NCBI GenBank assembly: GCA_965227695.1
Contig: OZ245760.1
Span: forward strand, 1,612,001-1,676,000
Source: UBA1858 sp965227695
Lineage (GTDB): Bacteria > Pseudomonadota > Gammaproteobacteria > UBA4575
DNA length: 64,000 nt
Reading direction: 5' to 3'
Shown here: positions 1 through 8,112 of the stretch, piece by piece
Position numbering within the stretch: position 1 is the first letter of the stretch
Layout of the letters: the number at the start of each line of letters is the position of its first letter
The notes under the pieces: model-generated
What the model was told of the DNA's origin: nothing
Seen by the model: the letters and a program-made list of their open reading frames with translations, nothing else
The model's database searches: none
Program-made: the position numbers and the translations under genes

Positions 1-1
1 G

Positions 2-331
2 GCCTATGAGTTACAATTATTTCTGACAACACTTGGTACCATCGCGGCGATCTCGCCACTGCTGGGACTGTTAGGCACGGTAGTGGGCATGATCCAGGTG
101 TTTGCGGTGATTACCAGTGTGGGTGTGGGGGATCCCGGCGAATTGGCCAATGGTATCTCAAAAGCCCTGATCACCACGGCGGCAGGAATTTCAGTGGCGA
201 TTCCGGCAATATTTTTTGTGCGCTATTTTCGCCGCAAGGTCGATGGTCTGGTGGTCGATATGGAGGGTGAGGCGATCAAGCTGGTCGAAGTCATGCAGGG
301 TTCGCGGCACGTCGATGCGGCGCAAAGCTAG
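2..331 (+). CDS. exbB: MotA/TolQ/ExbB proton channel family protein, 3' part
   Basis: The window opens inside this gene; the frame is open from base 2 and ends with TAG. The visible 109 residues hold the last two membrane segments of an ExbB/TolQ protein: the stretch with SPLLGLLGTVVGM, and AGISVAIPAIFFVRYF. These line the proton path that energises ExbD and TonB or TolA in the inner membrane. ExbD follows after 25 bases, so the two form one unit, and the next genes (msbA, lpxK) are the usual gammaproteobacterial neighbours of this pair. The start and first membrane segment lie outside the window. TolQ is a less likely name because no tolR-tolA-tolB follow. Confidence 0.85.
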   Translation, partial: AYELQLFLTTLGTIAAISPLLGLLGTVVGMIQVFAVITSVGVGDPGELANGISKALITTAAGISVAIPAIFFVRYFRRKVDGLVVDMEGEAIKLVEVMQGSRHVDAAQS

Positions 332-356
332 TTGATTAAGCAGGTTCAGTTAAAAA

Positions 357-785
357 ATGCGATTTAATCTCGACGACGAAGACAAAACAGATGTCAGCCT
401 GACGCCATTGATTGATGTGGTGTTCTTATTGCTTATTTTCTTCATGGTCACGACGACATTCGACAATGACGCAAGCCTGAAGATCGAATTACCTAAAGCC
501 AGTAATACGGTACAATTAGAAGAGAAAAAGAGTCTGGAAGTGGTGATTGACCGCCAGGGCCAGTACTATATGGATGGTAAACGCCTGCTCGATGGACAAA
601 CCCGAACACTGCAAACCGCACTGGCCAAATTAGCAAAACAATATGAGCTCGAAAAAGTCACAATACGCGCCGACGCCAATACTCCGCACCAGTACGTGGT
701 CTCCGTCATGGATGCGGCTGGCAAAGTTGGTTTAAGTAAAGTATTCATCGCAACCTCCAGTGAGCAAGACAACGCCAAACAATAA
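357..785 (+). CDS. exbD: Biopolymer transport protein ExbD
   Basis: A 142-residue ExbD/TolR protein, the usual family length. One N-terminal membrane segment at about residues 17-34 (TPLIDVVFLLLIFFMV) carries the conserved Asp that takes part in proton transfer, followed by a periplasmic domain (VTIRADANTPHQYVVSVMDA). It works with the upstream ExbB in the inner membrane. The 3' end overlaps the start of msbA by 26 bases, pointing to coupled translation. Unlike the ExbD at 17716-18135, the catalytic Asp is present here. Confidence 0.9.
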   Translation: MRFNLDDEDKTDVSLTPLIDVVFLLLIFFMVTTTFDNDASLKIELPKASNTVQLEEKKSLEVVIDRQGQYYMDGKRLLDGQTRTLQTALAKLAKQYELEKVTIRADANTPHQYVVSVMDAAGKVGLSKVFIATSSEQDNAKQ

Positions 786-2544
786 ACGTGAGCAACATGC
801 GTCGGGCCTGTCAATTTATCTCAGACTTCTAAAATACCTCAAGCAGCACAAATTTTTATTATTGGTCGCGATAGCCGGTCTGGCAGTGGTGGCCCTGTCC
901 AATCTCGCCTTTACCGCGCTGTTAATTCCTTTAATTGATGAAGCTTTTGTTGCAAATGGTCAGCAATCGCTGACCTGGATACCGTTAACAATCGTCGCGA
1001 TTTTCTTTGTGCGCAGTCTCGGCAGTTTTTTGGGGTTTTATTTTATCGGGAGTGTGGGTCAGCAAATTGTTAAAGAATTACGTGCTGAAATGCATCAAAA
1101 ATTACTTTATTCACCCTCCAGTTATTACGATACTTCCACGCTCGGTACCTTGCTGTCAAAGTTTACATTCGATGTTGAACGCGTCACCTGGGCCGGCTCG
1201 AAAAGCATACCGATTATCGTGCGAGATACGCTCACTGTACTGTCATTACTGGCATGGATGTTTTATTTAAGCTGGAAATTAACCTGCGTGTTATTGATCG
1301 CAGCCCCTTTGGTTTACCTGGTCATTCGTTATGCGACGTTACGTTTTCGTAAACTCAGTCACCGCATACAGACATCCACCGGCGACATCACAACGCGGGT
1401 GGAAGAGGCCATCAGTGCCCAGTCGATTGTCAAACTGTTTACCGCTGAACAAAATGAAATTGAACGCTTTGAAGCCATTAATGATAAAAACCGCCGTAAT
1501 CAAACCAGGTTTGTTGCAGTAAAAGCCGTGAACACCCCGCTGGTACAGTTAATTGTCGGAGTGGCTTTTGGGGTAGTGATTTATGTGGCTTTTTTACCCG
1601 CTGTCAAAGCCGACCTGACCCCGGGAACGTTTGCCAGTTTTGTCACCGCGGTGATGGGCATGCTCAATTCGGCGCGCAAGCTGACAACCATTAACCAGAT
1701 ATTACAGGCAGGCATTGCCGCCAGTGAAAGTGTATTTGGGTTAATTGATCAACCCATGCAGAGTGACACGGGCAATATCTCCCTGACTAACTGTAAAGGG
1801 CATATTGTATTCAAAGATGTCTCATTTTCTTACCCGTCTAAAAACGAAAAAATATTAAAGAATATTAATCTGCAGGCACAGCAGAACGAAATGATCGCCC
1901 TGGTCGGCAAGTCCGGTAGTGGAAAATCATCGCTGGTCAAATTGATCCCGCGTTTTTATGAAGCACAGTCCGGCGAGATTCTGATTGATAGCCATCCGAT
2001 TATGGATATCACATTAAAAAGCCTGCGTGATAATATTTCCATGGTCAGCCAGGATGTGATTTTATTCAACGACACCATCGCCAATAACATCGCGTACGCG
2101 ATGCCGAATAAATCCAGAGAAGATGTGCTTCGCGCCGCACAGCAGGCTCACCTGACGGATTTTATTGAAAAGCTGCCCAATAAATATGAAACAGTGGTGG
2201 GCGATAAAGGCGTGTTGCTGTCCGGCGGTCAGCGTCAGCGCATTGCCATCGCGCGGGCCTTGCTTAAAGATGCGCCGATTTTAATACTCGATGAAGCGAC
2301 ATCCTCGCTTGATTCCGAATCGGAATTCCACATTCAGGAAGCCATCAACGCATTACGAAAAAATCGGACGACATTTGTCATCGCACACCGTTTGTCCACG
2401 ATTGAAAGTGCAGACCGGATTTATGTGCTGGATAAAGGGCAGGTAGTCGAGGCGGGCACACACCATGAGCTTGTCCGCCAGGGTGGAGCATATGCACAAC
2501 TGTATCACCGACAGTTTAAAAACCAGACAATGGCAAATGCGTGA
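760..2544 (+). CDS. msbA: Lipid A export ABC transporter, permease-ATPase MsbA
   Basis: A 594-residue half-transporter with six membrane segments in residues about 20-310 and an ATPase domain from about 345. Walker A GKSGSGKSS is near residue 383, the signature LSGGQRQR near 486 and Walker B ILILDEATSS near 507. MsbA flips core-lipid A across the inner membrane. Length and domain order match the family, and lpxK and kdsB follow, as in many gammaproteobacteria. The chosen GTG start overlaps exbD; a start a few codons downstream cannot be excluded. Confidence 0.93.
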   Translation: MSKTTPNNKREQHASGLSIYLRLLKYLKQHKFLLLVAIAGLAVVALSNLAFTALLIPLIDEAFVANGQQSLTWIPLTIVAIFFVRSLGSFLGFYFIGSVGQQIVKELRAEMHQKLLYSPSSYYDTSTLGTLLSKFTFDVERVTWAGSKSIPIIVRDTLTVLSLLAWMFYLSWKLTCVLLIAAPLVYLVIRYATLRFRKLSHRIQTSTGDITTRVEEAISAQSIVKLFTAEQNEIERFEAINDKNRRNQTRFVAVKAVNTPLVQLIVGVAFGVVIYVAFLPAVKADLTPGTFASFVTAVMGMLNSARKLTTINQILQAGIAASESVFGLIDQPMQSDTGNISLTNCKGHIVFKDVSFSYPSKNEKILKNINLQAQQNEMIALVGKSGSGKSSLVKLIPRFYEAQSGEILIDSHPIMDITLKSLRDNISMVSQDVILFNDTIANNIAYAMPNKSREDVLRAAQQAHLTDFIEKLPNKYETVVGDKGVLLSGGQRQRIAIARALLKDAPILILDEATSSLDSESEFHIQEAINALRKNRTTFVIAHRLSTIESADRIYVLDKGQVVEAGTHHELVRQGGAYAQLYHRQFKNQTMANA

Positions 2545-2684
2545 ACAACGATTTACTGAACATCGCTAACAATTTACAAAGTGAATACCTCAGTAACATC
2601 AACTTCAGTATGATGCCGATTTTTAAATTGACAAAATATGACGGCATATGCAGGAAATCTATACGCAATGAATGTTGACGCGGT

Positions 2685-3701
2685 ATGTTAAATAAATTGC
2701 TGCATCACAGTATGAATCGGTTGTGGTATGGCAAAGGGCATGGAGCCTGTCTGCTTATGCCACTCTCCTGCCTGTTTAATGTGACCAGTAAATTCAGAAA
2801 ACGCCGGCAGCAATCAAGGCAGATGACATTTTCTGTCCCTGTGATAGTGGTTGGCAATATTACCGTGGGTGGCACGGGGAAAACCCCGATGGTGGCACAT
2901 TTAGTCACCGAGTTGCAGGCACGCGGATTTCGTGTGGGAGTTGCCAGTCGTGGTTATCATGGCAGTATTAACAAGCCAACCCTGATTAATCACCAGCATC
3001 ACGCATCGGAAGTGGGTGATGAACCGCTGCTGCTTTTTCAGCAAACGCATGCCGATATTATGGTGGGGCCTGACCGGCTTGAAGTGATTGGCGCACTCAT
3101 CGAACGCGGCGCCTATGATGTGCTGATCTGTGATGACGGCCTGCAGGATTACCGCTTTGAGCACACGGTTGAAATTGCCATGGTCGATGCGGAACGCCAG
3201 TTTGGCAATGCGCGCCTGTTACCGGCAGGACCATTGCGTGAACCGGTAACCAGAGTGCAATGGTGTGATTTTGTGGTCACAACCGGCGCGCCAGAGGCCA
3301 ATATCAGCCATGATCACATGCAACTGAAAATTGACCATGCGTGCAACATGAATGTGCCGGATGATAAACAGCCATTAACACATTGGCAGGGACAAAAAGT
3401 ACATGCCGTGGCCGCAATTGCCAACCCGCAACGCTTTTTTAATGCATTGCGCGACGCGGGCCTGCAGGTAACACCGCATGCCTTTCCGGATCATGCAACA
3501 TTCACTCATTCTGAACTCACCTTTACGGATCAAAAACCTGTCTTTATGACCGCGAAAGATGCGGTAAAATGCAGCCAATACACGTTGGACAATACATGGT
3601 ATGTGCCATTACAAACACAACTGCCTGATGACTTTATGGCGCGCTTGATGGCATGTTTGAAAATTAACAGCGCAAATTACCCAGGGAATACACATGGATA
3701 A
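2685..3701 (+). CDS. lpxK: Tetraacyldisaccharide 4'-kinase LpxK
   Basis: A 338-residue LpxK, which phosphorylates the 4' position of the lipid A disaccharide precursor at the inner membrane. The P-loop VGNITVGGTGKTP lies at about residues 56-68, followed by the conserved SRGY and CDDGLQDYR motifs (about 145) and RLLPAGPLREP (about 177). It lies 140 bases after msbA and overlaps ycaR by 8 bases. Length is normal for the family. Confidence 0.93.
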   Translation: MLNKLLHHSMNRLWYGKGHGACLLMPLSCLFNVTSKFRKRRQQSRQMTFSVPVIVVGNITVGGTGKTPMVAHLVTELQARGFRVGVASRGYHGSINKPTLINHQHHASEVGDEPLLLFQQTHADIMVGPDRLEVIGALIERGAYDVLICDDGLQDYRFEHTVEIAMVDAERQFGNARLLPAGPLREPVTRVQWCDFVVTTGAPEANISHDHMQLKIDHACNMNVPDDKQPLTHWQGQKVHAVAAIANPQRFFNALRDAGLQVTPHAFPDHATFTHSELTFTDQKPVFMTAKDAVKCSQYTLDNTWYVPLQTQLPDDFMARLMACLKINSANYPGNTHG

Positions 3702-3894
3702 AAAACTACTGGATATTCTGGCCTGTCCGGTCACCAAAGGCCCGCTCATCTATGATTCTCAAAAACAGGAGCTCATTTCCACTGCGGCCAGGCTGGCATA
3801 CCCCATCCGTGATGATATCCCCGTGATGCTGGAAGAGGAGGCGCGTACCCTCAGTGAAGAAGAGTACCAGCACTATAAAAAGAAAAAGGCATGA
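3694..3894 (+). CDS. ycaR: Trm112/YcaR family small protein (UPF0434)
   Basis: A 66-residue protein beginning MDKKLLDILACPVTKG, with the Trm112-like pattern LDILACPxxKGxL and a central AYPIRDDIPVML motif. It has a single Cys in the first position of the old zinc motif, as in many bacterial members. It is sandwiched between lpxK (8-base overlap) and kdsB (4-base ATGA overlap), its standard place, which makes the call secure although the molecular role is not established. Confidence 0.9.
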   Translation: MDKKLLDILACPVTKGPLIYDSQKQELISTAARLAYPIRDDIPVMLEEEARTLSEEEYQHYKKKKA

Positions 3895-4637
3895 CGAAAA
3901 CATTTCGGGTTGTCATCCCCGTGCGCTATGCCTCCACTCGCCTGCCGGGTAAAGCGTTGCTTACCTATCAGGACAAAACAATTCTCGAGCATGTTTATCG
4001 ACATGCCTGTGCAAGTCACGCTGCCTCTGTTGTCATCGCCACGGACGATGAACGCATCGCGGAAGCCGCACAAAAGTTTGATGCGCCGGTATGCATGACT
4101 CGCAGGGACCACCAGTCTGGCAGTGACCGCATTAGTGAAGCTGTCACACTGCTGGGTTGGCCAGACGACGACATCATCGTGAATCTGCAGGGGGATGAGC
4201 CGCAAATGCCCGCGCAGAACATACAACAGGTCGCCGCATTACTCATGCGCGATGCCAACGCCTGCATGGCAACCTTATGCTGCCAAATAAAAACCGATAA
4301 AGAATATCATGACCCGAATGTGGTGAAGGTAGTGAAAAACCTAAAAGACCGGGCCCTGTACTTCAGTCGTCGCGGCTTGCCATATATTGCCGATGTGAGC
4401 GATGCAGTACTTCGTAACCAACACGTCTACCGCCATGTTGGCATTTATGCCTATCGGGTGCATTACCTAAAGCAGTTCACGGCCATGCAACCCTCTTCTC
4501 TTGAACAGCTTGAAAAGCTCGAACAATTGCGTGCACTGGAAAACGACGATGCCATTGCCATCGATGTCTGTCAAAAAGCACCGGGAATAGGGGTGGACAC
4601 GATTGAAGACTACACCCAACTAAAAGCCGGTCAATGA
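3891..4637 (+). CDS. kdsB: 3-deoxy-manno-octulosonate cytidylyltransferase KdsB
   Basis: A 248-residue CMP-KDO synthetase, which activates KDO for lipopolysaccharide inner-core assembly in the cytoplasm. The N-terminal nucleotide-binding motif VIPVRYASTRLPGKAL is at about residues 8-23, followed by VNLQGDEPQ near 98 and YFSRRGLPY near 158. The start overlaps the end of ycaR (ATGA). It is the last gene of the envelope block; a palindromic repeat region follows. Confidence 0.94.
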   Translation: MTKTFRVVIPVRYASTRLPGKALLTYQDKTILEHVYRHACASHAASVVIATDDERIAEAAQKFDAPVCMTRRDHQSGSDRISEAVTLLGWPDDDIIVNLQGDEPQMPAQNIQQVAALLMRDANACMATLCCQIKTDKEYHDPNVVKVVKNLKDRALYFSRRGLPYIADVSDAVLRNQHVYRHVGIYAYRVHYLKQFTAMQPSSLEQLEKLEQLRALENDDAIAIDVCQKAPGIGVDTIEDYTQLKAGQ

Positions 4638-4682
4638 AAACCGGCGATTGAATAAAACATCATTGCAGCACACTATTGCGCT

Positions 4683-4848
4683 TAATGCCGTCACTCCCGT
4701 GAATTAATGCTGTCATTCCCGCGCAGCTAATGTCGTCATTCCCGCGCCGGCGGGAATCAGGCATCCACCAATTTGCAACCGACCAGTTAATGCTGTCATT
4801 CCAGCGCAATTAATGTCGTCATTCCCGCGCAGGCGGGAATCTGGTAAT
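4683..4848. repeat. Intergenic palindromic repeats (ATTCCCGC ... GCGGGAAT type)
   Basis: Four or five tandem units of the form TAATG(C/T)(C/T)GTCATTCC(C/A)GCGC lie behind kdsB. Two are complete palindromes with ATTCCCGC facing GCGGGAAT, at 4738-4757 and 4820-4840. The same family recurs at 57001-57344 on the far side of the window, so it is a dispersed chromosomal repeat. It may act as a hairpin terminator or mRNA stabiliser for the kdsB transcript. Confidence 0.75.
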
Positions 4849-5149
4849 GCACACTGATCACTTCATGACAGCTCGATTGCTCACAGATCGCTTGGGCAAG
4901 ATCACTGTGTTAATGGGATTAGTGTCAGGGCTATTTAAAAATCACTGATTTAAGGTGCAAAAATTTACAAATATAATTATTAAAAACAATTAATCAACAC
5001 TTAACTATGTTTTATATCTAGTCGATAAATATAATAATAAATAAGAAATACAATCAAGAATAAAACTATGAAATAAAATTAACATTGACAAATATAATGT
5101 TTTGATCTCAGACTAGTACTGTGCATAAAACTCCTGTCTGGGGTCACAA
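4849..5149. other. AT-rich intergenic stretch without a gene
   Basis: About 300 bases between the palindromic repeats and the first 75-bp element. It is very AT-rich after about 4960, with many stops in all frames. I see no gene, RNA gene or clear terminator. Confidence 0.6.
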
Positions 5150-5224
5150 AGTAATGGGGTGAGGTTCAATTGAAATGCATGATATTTTAGAAATCCTTAA
5201 TCAATCGAACCTGACCCCATTGAT
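5150..5224 (+). repeat. 75-bp palindrome-ended element, copy 1
   Basis: First of four copies of a 75-bp sequence whose ends form an inverted repeat (ATCAATAGGGTCAG against CTGACCCCATTGAT) and whose middle contains CAATTGAAATGCATGATATT. The left end here is degenerate (AATGGGGTGAG). The element abuts the first codon of the toxin-tail fragment that follows, so it marks a breakpoint. Confidence 0.8.
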
Positions 5225-5523
5225 GGGTAGATCGTGCTGGTGACATCATACCTTTCCCTGGAAAGGATCGGGGTAAGTCAGGAGATACTTCAAGCGATAA
5301 TAGCTGCCCTGTGCCACCATCGTCGGGTAACGATGGTGATGGTGATTGTAAGTTTACTAATTTAGCTGGTTTGAAACCGGTTGGTCAGCACAGCTATATT
5401 CTTCAATGTGTGTATAGATGTCCAAGGAAAGGCAGACAGGTATTTCCAATTAGAACTGGCATTAGAAGCGATAATCCAGCGTTCTTGTGTCCACCGTCAA
5501 TACCGGAAAGAGACTTCTTTTAA
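5224..5523 (+). pseudogene. Orphan C-terminal tail of an Rhs-like polymorphic toxin (no start)
   Basis: An open frame running from the edge of element copy 1 to TAA at 5521-5523, about 99 codons, beginning with VDRAGDIIPFPGKDRGKSG. A GTG at 5311 could start a shorter peptide, but the reading is coherent from 5224. It holds five cysteines and no toxin motif I recognise. Its position before a small acidic gene, with Rhs core fragments downstream, suggests a displaced toxin C-terminus. The Rhs N-terminal body is missing from the window. Confidence 0.5.
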
Positions 5524-5528
5524 ATTAC

Positions 5529-5846
5529 GTGCTTGAGAAAAAAATATTAAATACGAAAATCAGTGACGCAATGAGAAGTGTTATTGCTGATAGGTTAAAG
5601 AAAAGTAATTTGCAAGAACCTGTCCCTAGTATTTTATTGTCATACGTTGATAATGAGGAAGATGAAAGTCCCTTTCTAGGTATTTATGAGCGTGAGCAGA
5701 TTCCCACAAATGATCCCATCAGATACGTAGATATCGATGGGATCGAGTTTTTACTTATTCAAGATTGGTTGTGTGAAGACTTGGATGGAAAGATAATCGA
5801 CGTTGTAAATGGTCGACTCACTATCCTTGATTATCAGCAGCCGTAA
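5529..5846 (+). CDS. Hypothetical acidic protein, candidate immunity protein
   Basis: A soluble protein of 105 residues from the GTG at 5529; a GTG at 5487, inside the toxin tail, would add 14 residues. It is rich in Asp and Glu (DNEEDESPFLGIYERE, IQDWLCEDLDGK), with no signal peptide or membrane segment. It directly follows the orphan toxin tail with the spacing typical of toxin/immunity pairs. Function is inferred from position only. Confidence 0.5.
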   Translation: MLEKKILNTKISDAMRSVIADRLKKSNLQEPVPSILLSYVDNEEDESPFLGIYEREQIPTNDPIRYVDIDGIEFLLIQDWLCEDLDGKIIDVVNGRLTILDYQQP

Positions 5847-5881
5847 TAACTAAACACTTATCTTTAACTTAAAAACAGAAT

Positions 5882-5982
5882 AAAGGGGTCAGTACCCTTT
5901 AAATACAATCAATAGGGTCAGATACAATTGAAATGCACGATATTTTAGAAAGCCTTGATCAATCGAAACTGACCCAAAAATC
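5882..5982 (+). repeat. 19-bp hairpin plus 75-bp element, copy 2
   Basis: The hairpin AAAGGGGTCAGTACCCTTT (5882-5900) is followed by a 75-bp element (5908-5982) whose right end is degraded (CTGACCCAAAAATCA). A variant hairpin half, AAAGGGGTCAGAGTCATT, follows at 5983-6000, immediately before the Rhs core fragment. Confidence 0.8.
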
Positions 5983-6007
5983 AAAGGGGTCAGAGTCATT
6001 GATTTAG

Positions 6008-6348
6008 GACAGCAGCCGCAGCCAGACCTTTGGTTATGACAACCTGGATCGTTTAACCAGTGCGAGTGGCGTGTATGGCAGTCTGGCCTACAATTATGAT
6101 GCGGTAGGGAACCGTACCAGTGAAACGGAGAATGCCACCAGCGATACCTACGCATACGTGACCACCAGCAATCGACTGGCCTCCATCAGTGGCAGTCATA
6201 GTGCCACTTACAGTTATGATGGTGCGGGGAACATACTCAGTGATGGCACCCATACTTACACTGTCAACGACATGAACCGGATGCAGAGTGCAGGCGGTGC
6301 GGTCTATGTTTATAATGGCCGTGGAGAGCGAGTAGCCAAGACCGATAA
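6008..6348 (+). pseudogene. Rhs/YD-repeat protein fragment
   Basis: About 114 codons of Rhs core with clear YD repeats: FGYDNLDRLTSASG, LAYNYDAVGNRTSETE, ATYSYDGAGNILSDG, YVYNGRGERVAK. A stop codon lies at 6005-6007, just upstream, so there is no N-terminus, and the frame runs on into the next 75-bp element and ends at 6454. Intact Rhs proteins exceed 1000 residues; this is an internal fragment. Confidence 0.85.
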
Positions 6349-6448
6349 ATCAATAGGGTCAGATTCAATTGAAATGCACGAAATTTTAGAAGGTCTTGAT
6401 CAAGCGAAACTGACCCCATTGATAAAAATAAAGGGGTCAGTACCCTTT
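6349..6448 (+). repeat. 75-bp element copy 3 plus 19-bp hairpin
   Basis: A complete 75-bp element at 6349-6423 with both terminal inverted repeats, then the 19-bp hairpin at 6430-6448. The element is read in frame by the Rhs fragment and adds SIGSDSIEMHEILEGLDQ and a few more residues to the protein before the stop at 6452-6454. Confidence 0.85.
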
Positions 6449-6450
6449 AA

Positions 6451-6692
6451 ATGATATATGATGAATTCAATCGTCGCCTCACTATGGAAAACAATCTGGG
6501 TGAAAAAGTGACTACTATTTACGATGCTGAGGGTAACGTAGCGGAAACAATAACTAGTAACCCTGATGCCAGTGAAGTGTCAAAACTGGTACAGCAATAC
6601 GACCCGTTAAACTGTCTAACGGCAACGGAATTACCTCACGATGCCAACACAGATGTGACAGTACAGCGCGCCTATGATTTAGCCGGTAAAGA
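6451..6692 (+). pseudogene. Second Rhs/YD-repeat fragment
   Basis: About 80 codons of Rhs-like sequence: DEFNRRLTMENNLGEKVTTI, YDAEGNVAETITSNPDA and VQRAYDLAGK. It begins at the hairpin end and runs uninterrupted into element copy 4 and beyond. It reads as another slice of an Rhs core, possibly the same ancestral gene as the preceding fragment. Confidence 0.75.
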
Positions 6693-6767
6693 ATCAATAG
6701 GGTCAGATTCAATTGAAATGCATGATATTTTAGAGATCCTTAATCAATCGAACCTGACCCCATTGAT
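6693..6767 (+). repeat. 75-bp palindrome-ended element, copy 4
   Basis: A complete copy with terminal inverted repeats ATCAATAGGGTCAG and CTGACCCCATTGAT. Because 75 is a multiple of three and the frame has no stop, it is translated in frame (SIGSDSIEMHDILEILNQ) and joins the Rhs fragment to the downstream sequence in one open frame. Confidence 0.85.
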
Positions 6768-6882
6768 GCAGGAACAGCAGCTTCTAGCGCTGGAACAGAT
6801 ACAGTGTGCAAACTTTTATGTTCGAGAGAATGTAATCAAGATAATCAGTGTAGGTAAAGCTATTTTTAATAATAGATTGATA

Positions 6883-7185
6883 ATGGGATCAAAAGAATGT
6901 CCTAACTGTAATAATGAACTTAACTATAATGAGTTAAGTGATGAGTTTAATTGTCCTCATTGTGGTATTGAATTAAACAGCAATCGCGCAAAAATAAATG
7001 TAATTACAATAATAATAAGTATTTTTTTATTACCTGTTGTTATGAATATTCCAGTAGTTGTGTTGAGTTTTTTAGGTCTTCATGAAAATAGTTATGGAAT
7101 AGCGATAGGAATAATAGGCATTGTGTACGGTTTATTGTTTATGTTGATGCGTGAACTATTTGTTCGAGTGAAGTTAAGTAAATAA
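6883..7185 (+). CDS. Small zinc-ribbon membrane protein
   Basis: A 100-residue protein starting MGSKECPNC. Two CxxC knuckles (CPNC near residue 6, CPHC near 24) form a zinc ribbon, followed by two membrane segments (about residues 37-62 and 70-92). The frame is open back into the 75-bp element and the Rhs fragment, but the ATG at 6883 gives a protein with a natural N-terminus. It lies where an Rhs immunity gene would be; that role is a guess. Confidence 0.6.
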   Translation: MGSKECPNCNNELNYNELSDEFNCPHCGIELNSNRAKINVITIIISIFLLPVVMNIPVVVLSFLGLHENSYGIAIGIIGIVYGLLFMLMRELFVRVKLSK

Positions 7186-7200
7186 AGGGGTCAGTACCCT
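7184..7200 (+). repeat. REP-like hairpin, left of the transposase
   Basis: AAAGGGGTCAGTACCCT, the 19-bp hairpin lacking its last two bases, in the same orientation as the copies at 5882 and 6430. With the inverted copy at 7981 it brackets the transposase gene. Confidence 0.8.
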
Positions 7201-7292
7201 AAGTGTCATTAGCTGCCGAACATTGTGCACTGCTCAGTGAATTGCGTCTATAGTTCTTGTTATGCTCATCTTTTATCGATGTAAAAGAGCGG

Positions 7293-7982
7293 ATGCCGCG
7301 AAAACCCCGTTTTTATCTTCCCGATATTCCCTGTCACGTGATTCAGCGGGGTAATAATCGTGATCCAATATTTTTTCAAGAAAGTGATTACCGTGCCTAT
7401 TTGACATGGTTAAAAGAGGGGTTGGAAAAGTTTGGCTGTGTATTACATGCCTATGTGTTGATGACAAATCATGTTCATCTCCTGATGACACCTGAGTGGA
7501 ACAATAGCATTAGTCTTGTTATGCAGCATGTAGGGCGTCATTATGTTCCCTATATTAATAACCAATATGGTCGTAGTGGTACTTTATGGGAGGGTAGGTA
7601 TAAAGCGAGTATCGTAGATAGTGAAGCCTATTTATTAACATGCATGCGTTATATCGAACTTAATCCTGTACGTGCACAGATGGTTGATGCGCCGGGTGGA
7701 TATCGCTGGTCCAGTTATCACACTAACGCCTACTTGAAAAGAAATGCTTTGCTTACTCACCACCGTGAGTATTTGGCTTTGGGGGCAAGTGATGCCGAAC
7801 GGGCAAAAGTGTATCGTGAATTATTTCGAAGTTATATTGATGAGGATGATCTCCATTGCATAAGAACGTGTTGTCAAACGGGCACACCACTTGGCAATGA
7901 CCAATTTCGAGAGAAAATTGAAAAAATGTTGGGCGCACGGATTGGGCACGCAACAAGGGGAAGACCGGTTAAGCGGGGTTAA
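7293..7982 (+). CDS. REP-associated tyrosine transposase (RAYT, Y1_Tnp family)
   Basis: A 229-residue IS200/IS605-like Y1 transposase. It begins MPRKPRFYLPDIPCHVIQRG, the typical RAYT start; the upstream GTG/ATG codons give a less natural N-terminus. The HUH motif is TNHVHLL at about residues 58-64 and the catalytic Tyr is in CMRYIELNPVRA near 120. RAYTs cut and rejoin single-stranded REP palindromes. The gene is bounded by inverted 19-bp hairpins, and more copies lie upstream among the Rhs fragments, so these are its likely substrates. Confidence 0.9.
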   Translation: MPRKPRFYLPDIPCHVIQRGNNRDPIFFQESDYRAYLTWLKEGLEKFGCVLHAYVLMTNHVHLLMTPEWNNSISLVMQHVGRHYVPYINNQYGRSGTLWEGRYKASIVDSEAYLLTCMRYIELNPVRAQMVDAPGGYRWSSYHTNAYLKRNALLTHHREYLALGASDAERAKVYRELFRSYIDEDDLHCIRTCCQTGTPLGNDQFREKIEKMLGARIGHATRGRPVKRG

Positions 7983-7999
7983 AGGGTACTGACCCCTTT
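7981..7999 (-). repeat. REP-like hairpin, right of the transposase, inverted
   Basis: AAAGGGTACTGACCCCTTT, the exact reverse complement of the 19-bp hairpin. It starts two bases before the end of the transposase gene, sharing its TAA stop, and may also act as its terminator. Confidence 0.8.
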
Positions 8000-8014
8000 T
8001 TACTATGTATTGCA

Positions 8015-8039
8015 AATAATAATCATTCTCATTATTATT
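8015..8039. promoter_or_regulatory. Fur-like box upstream of azoR
   Basis: AATAATAATCATTCTCATTA and the following bases match the Fur consensus GATAATGATAATCATTATC closely and are nearly palindromic. The box lies about 75 bases before azoR, a normal operator distance, and it opens the iron/heme region. Confidence 0.65.
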
Positions 8040-8112
8040 CACTCCACGCACATTAATTTAATTTCGGGCAGATAAATATAAGTCCGTAAAATCAACAGGA
8101 TAGGAAAGATAT

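Noticed and set aside
4683..4848. Possible CRISPR array in the repeats behind kdsB
   Set aside because: Units are short, palindromic and irregularly spaced, without unique spacers of constant length, and no cas genes are present.
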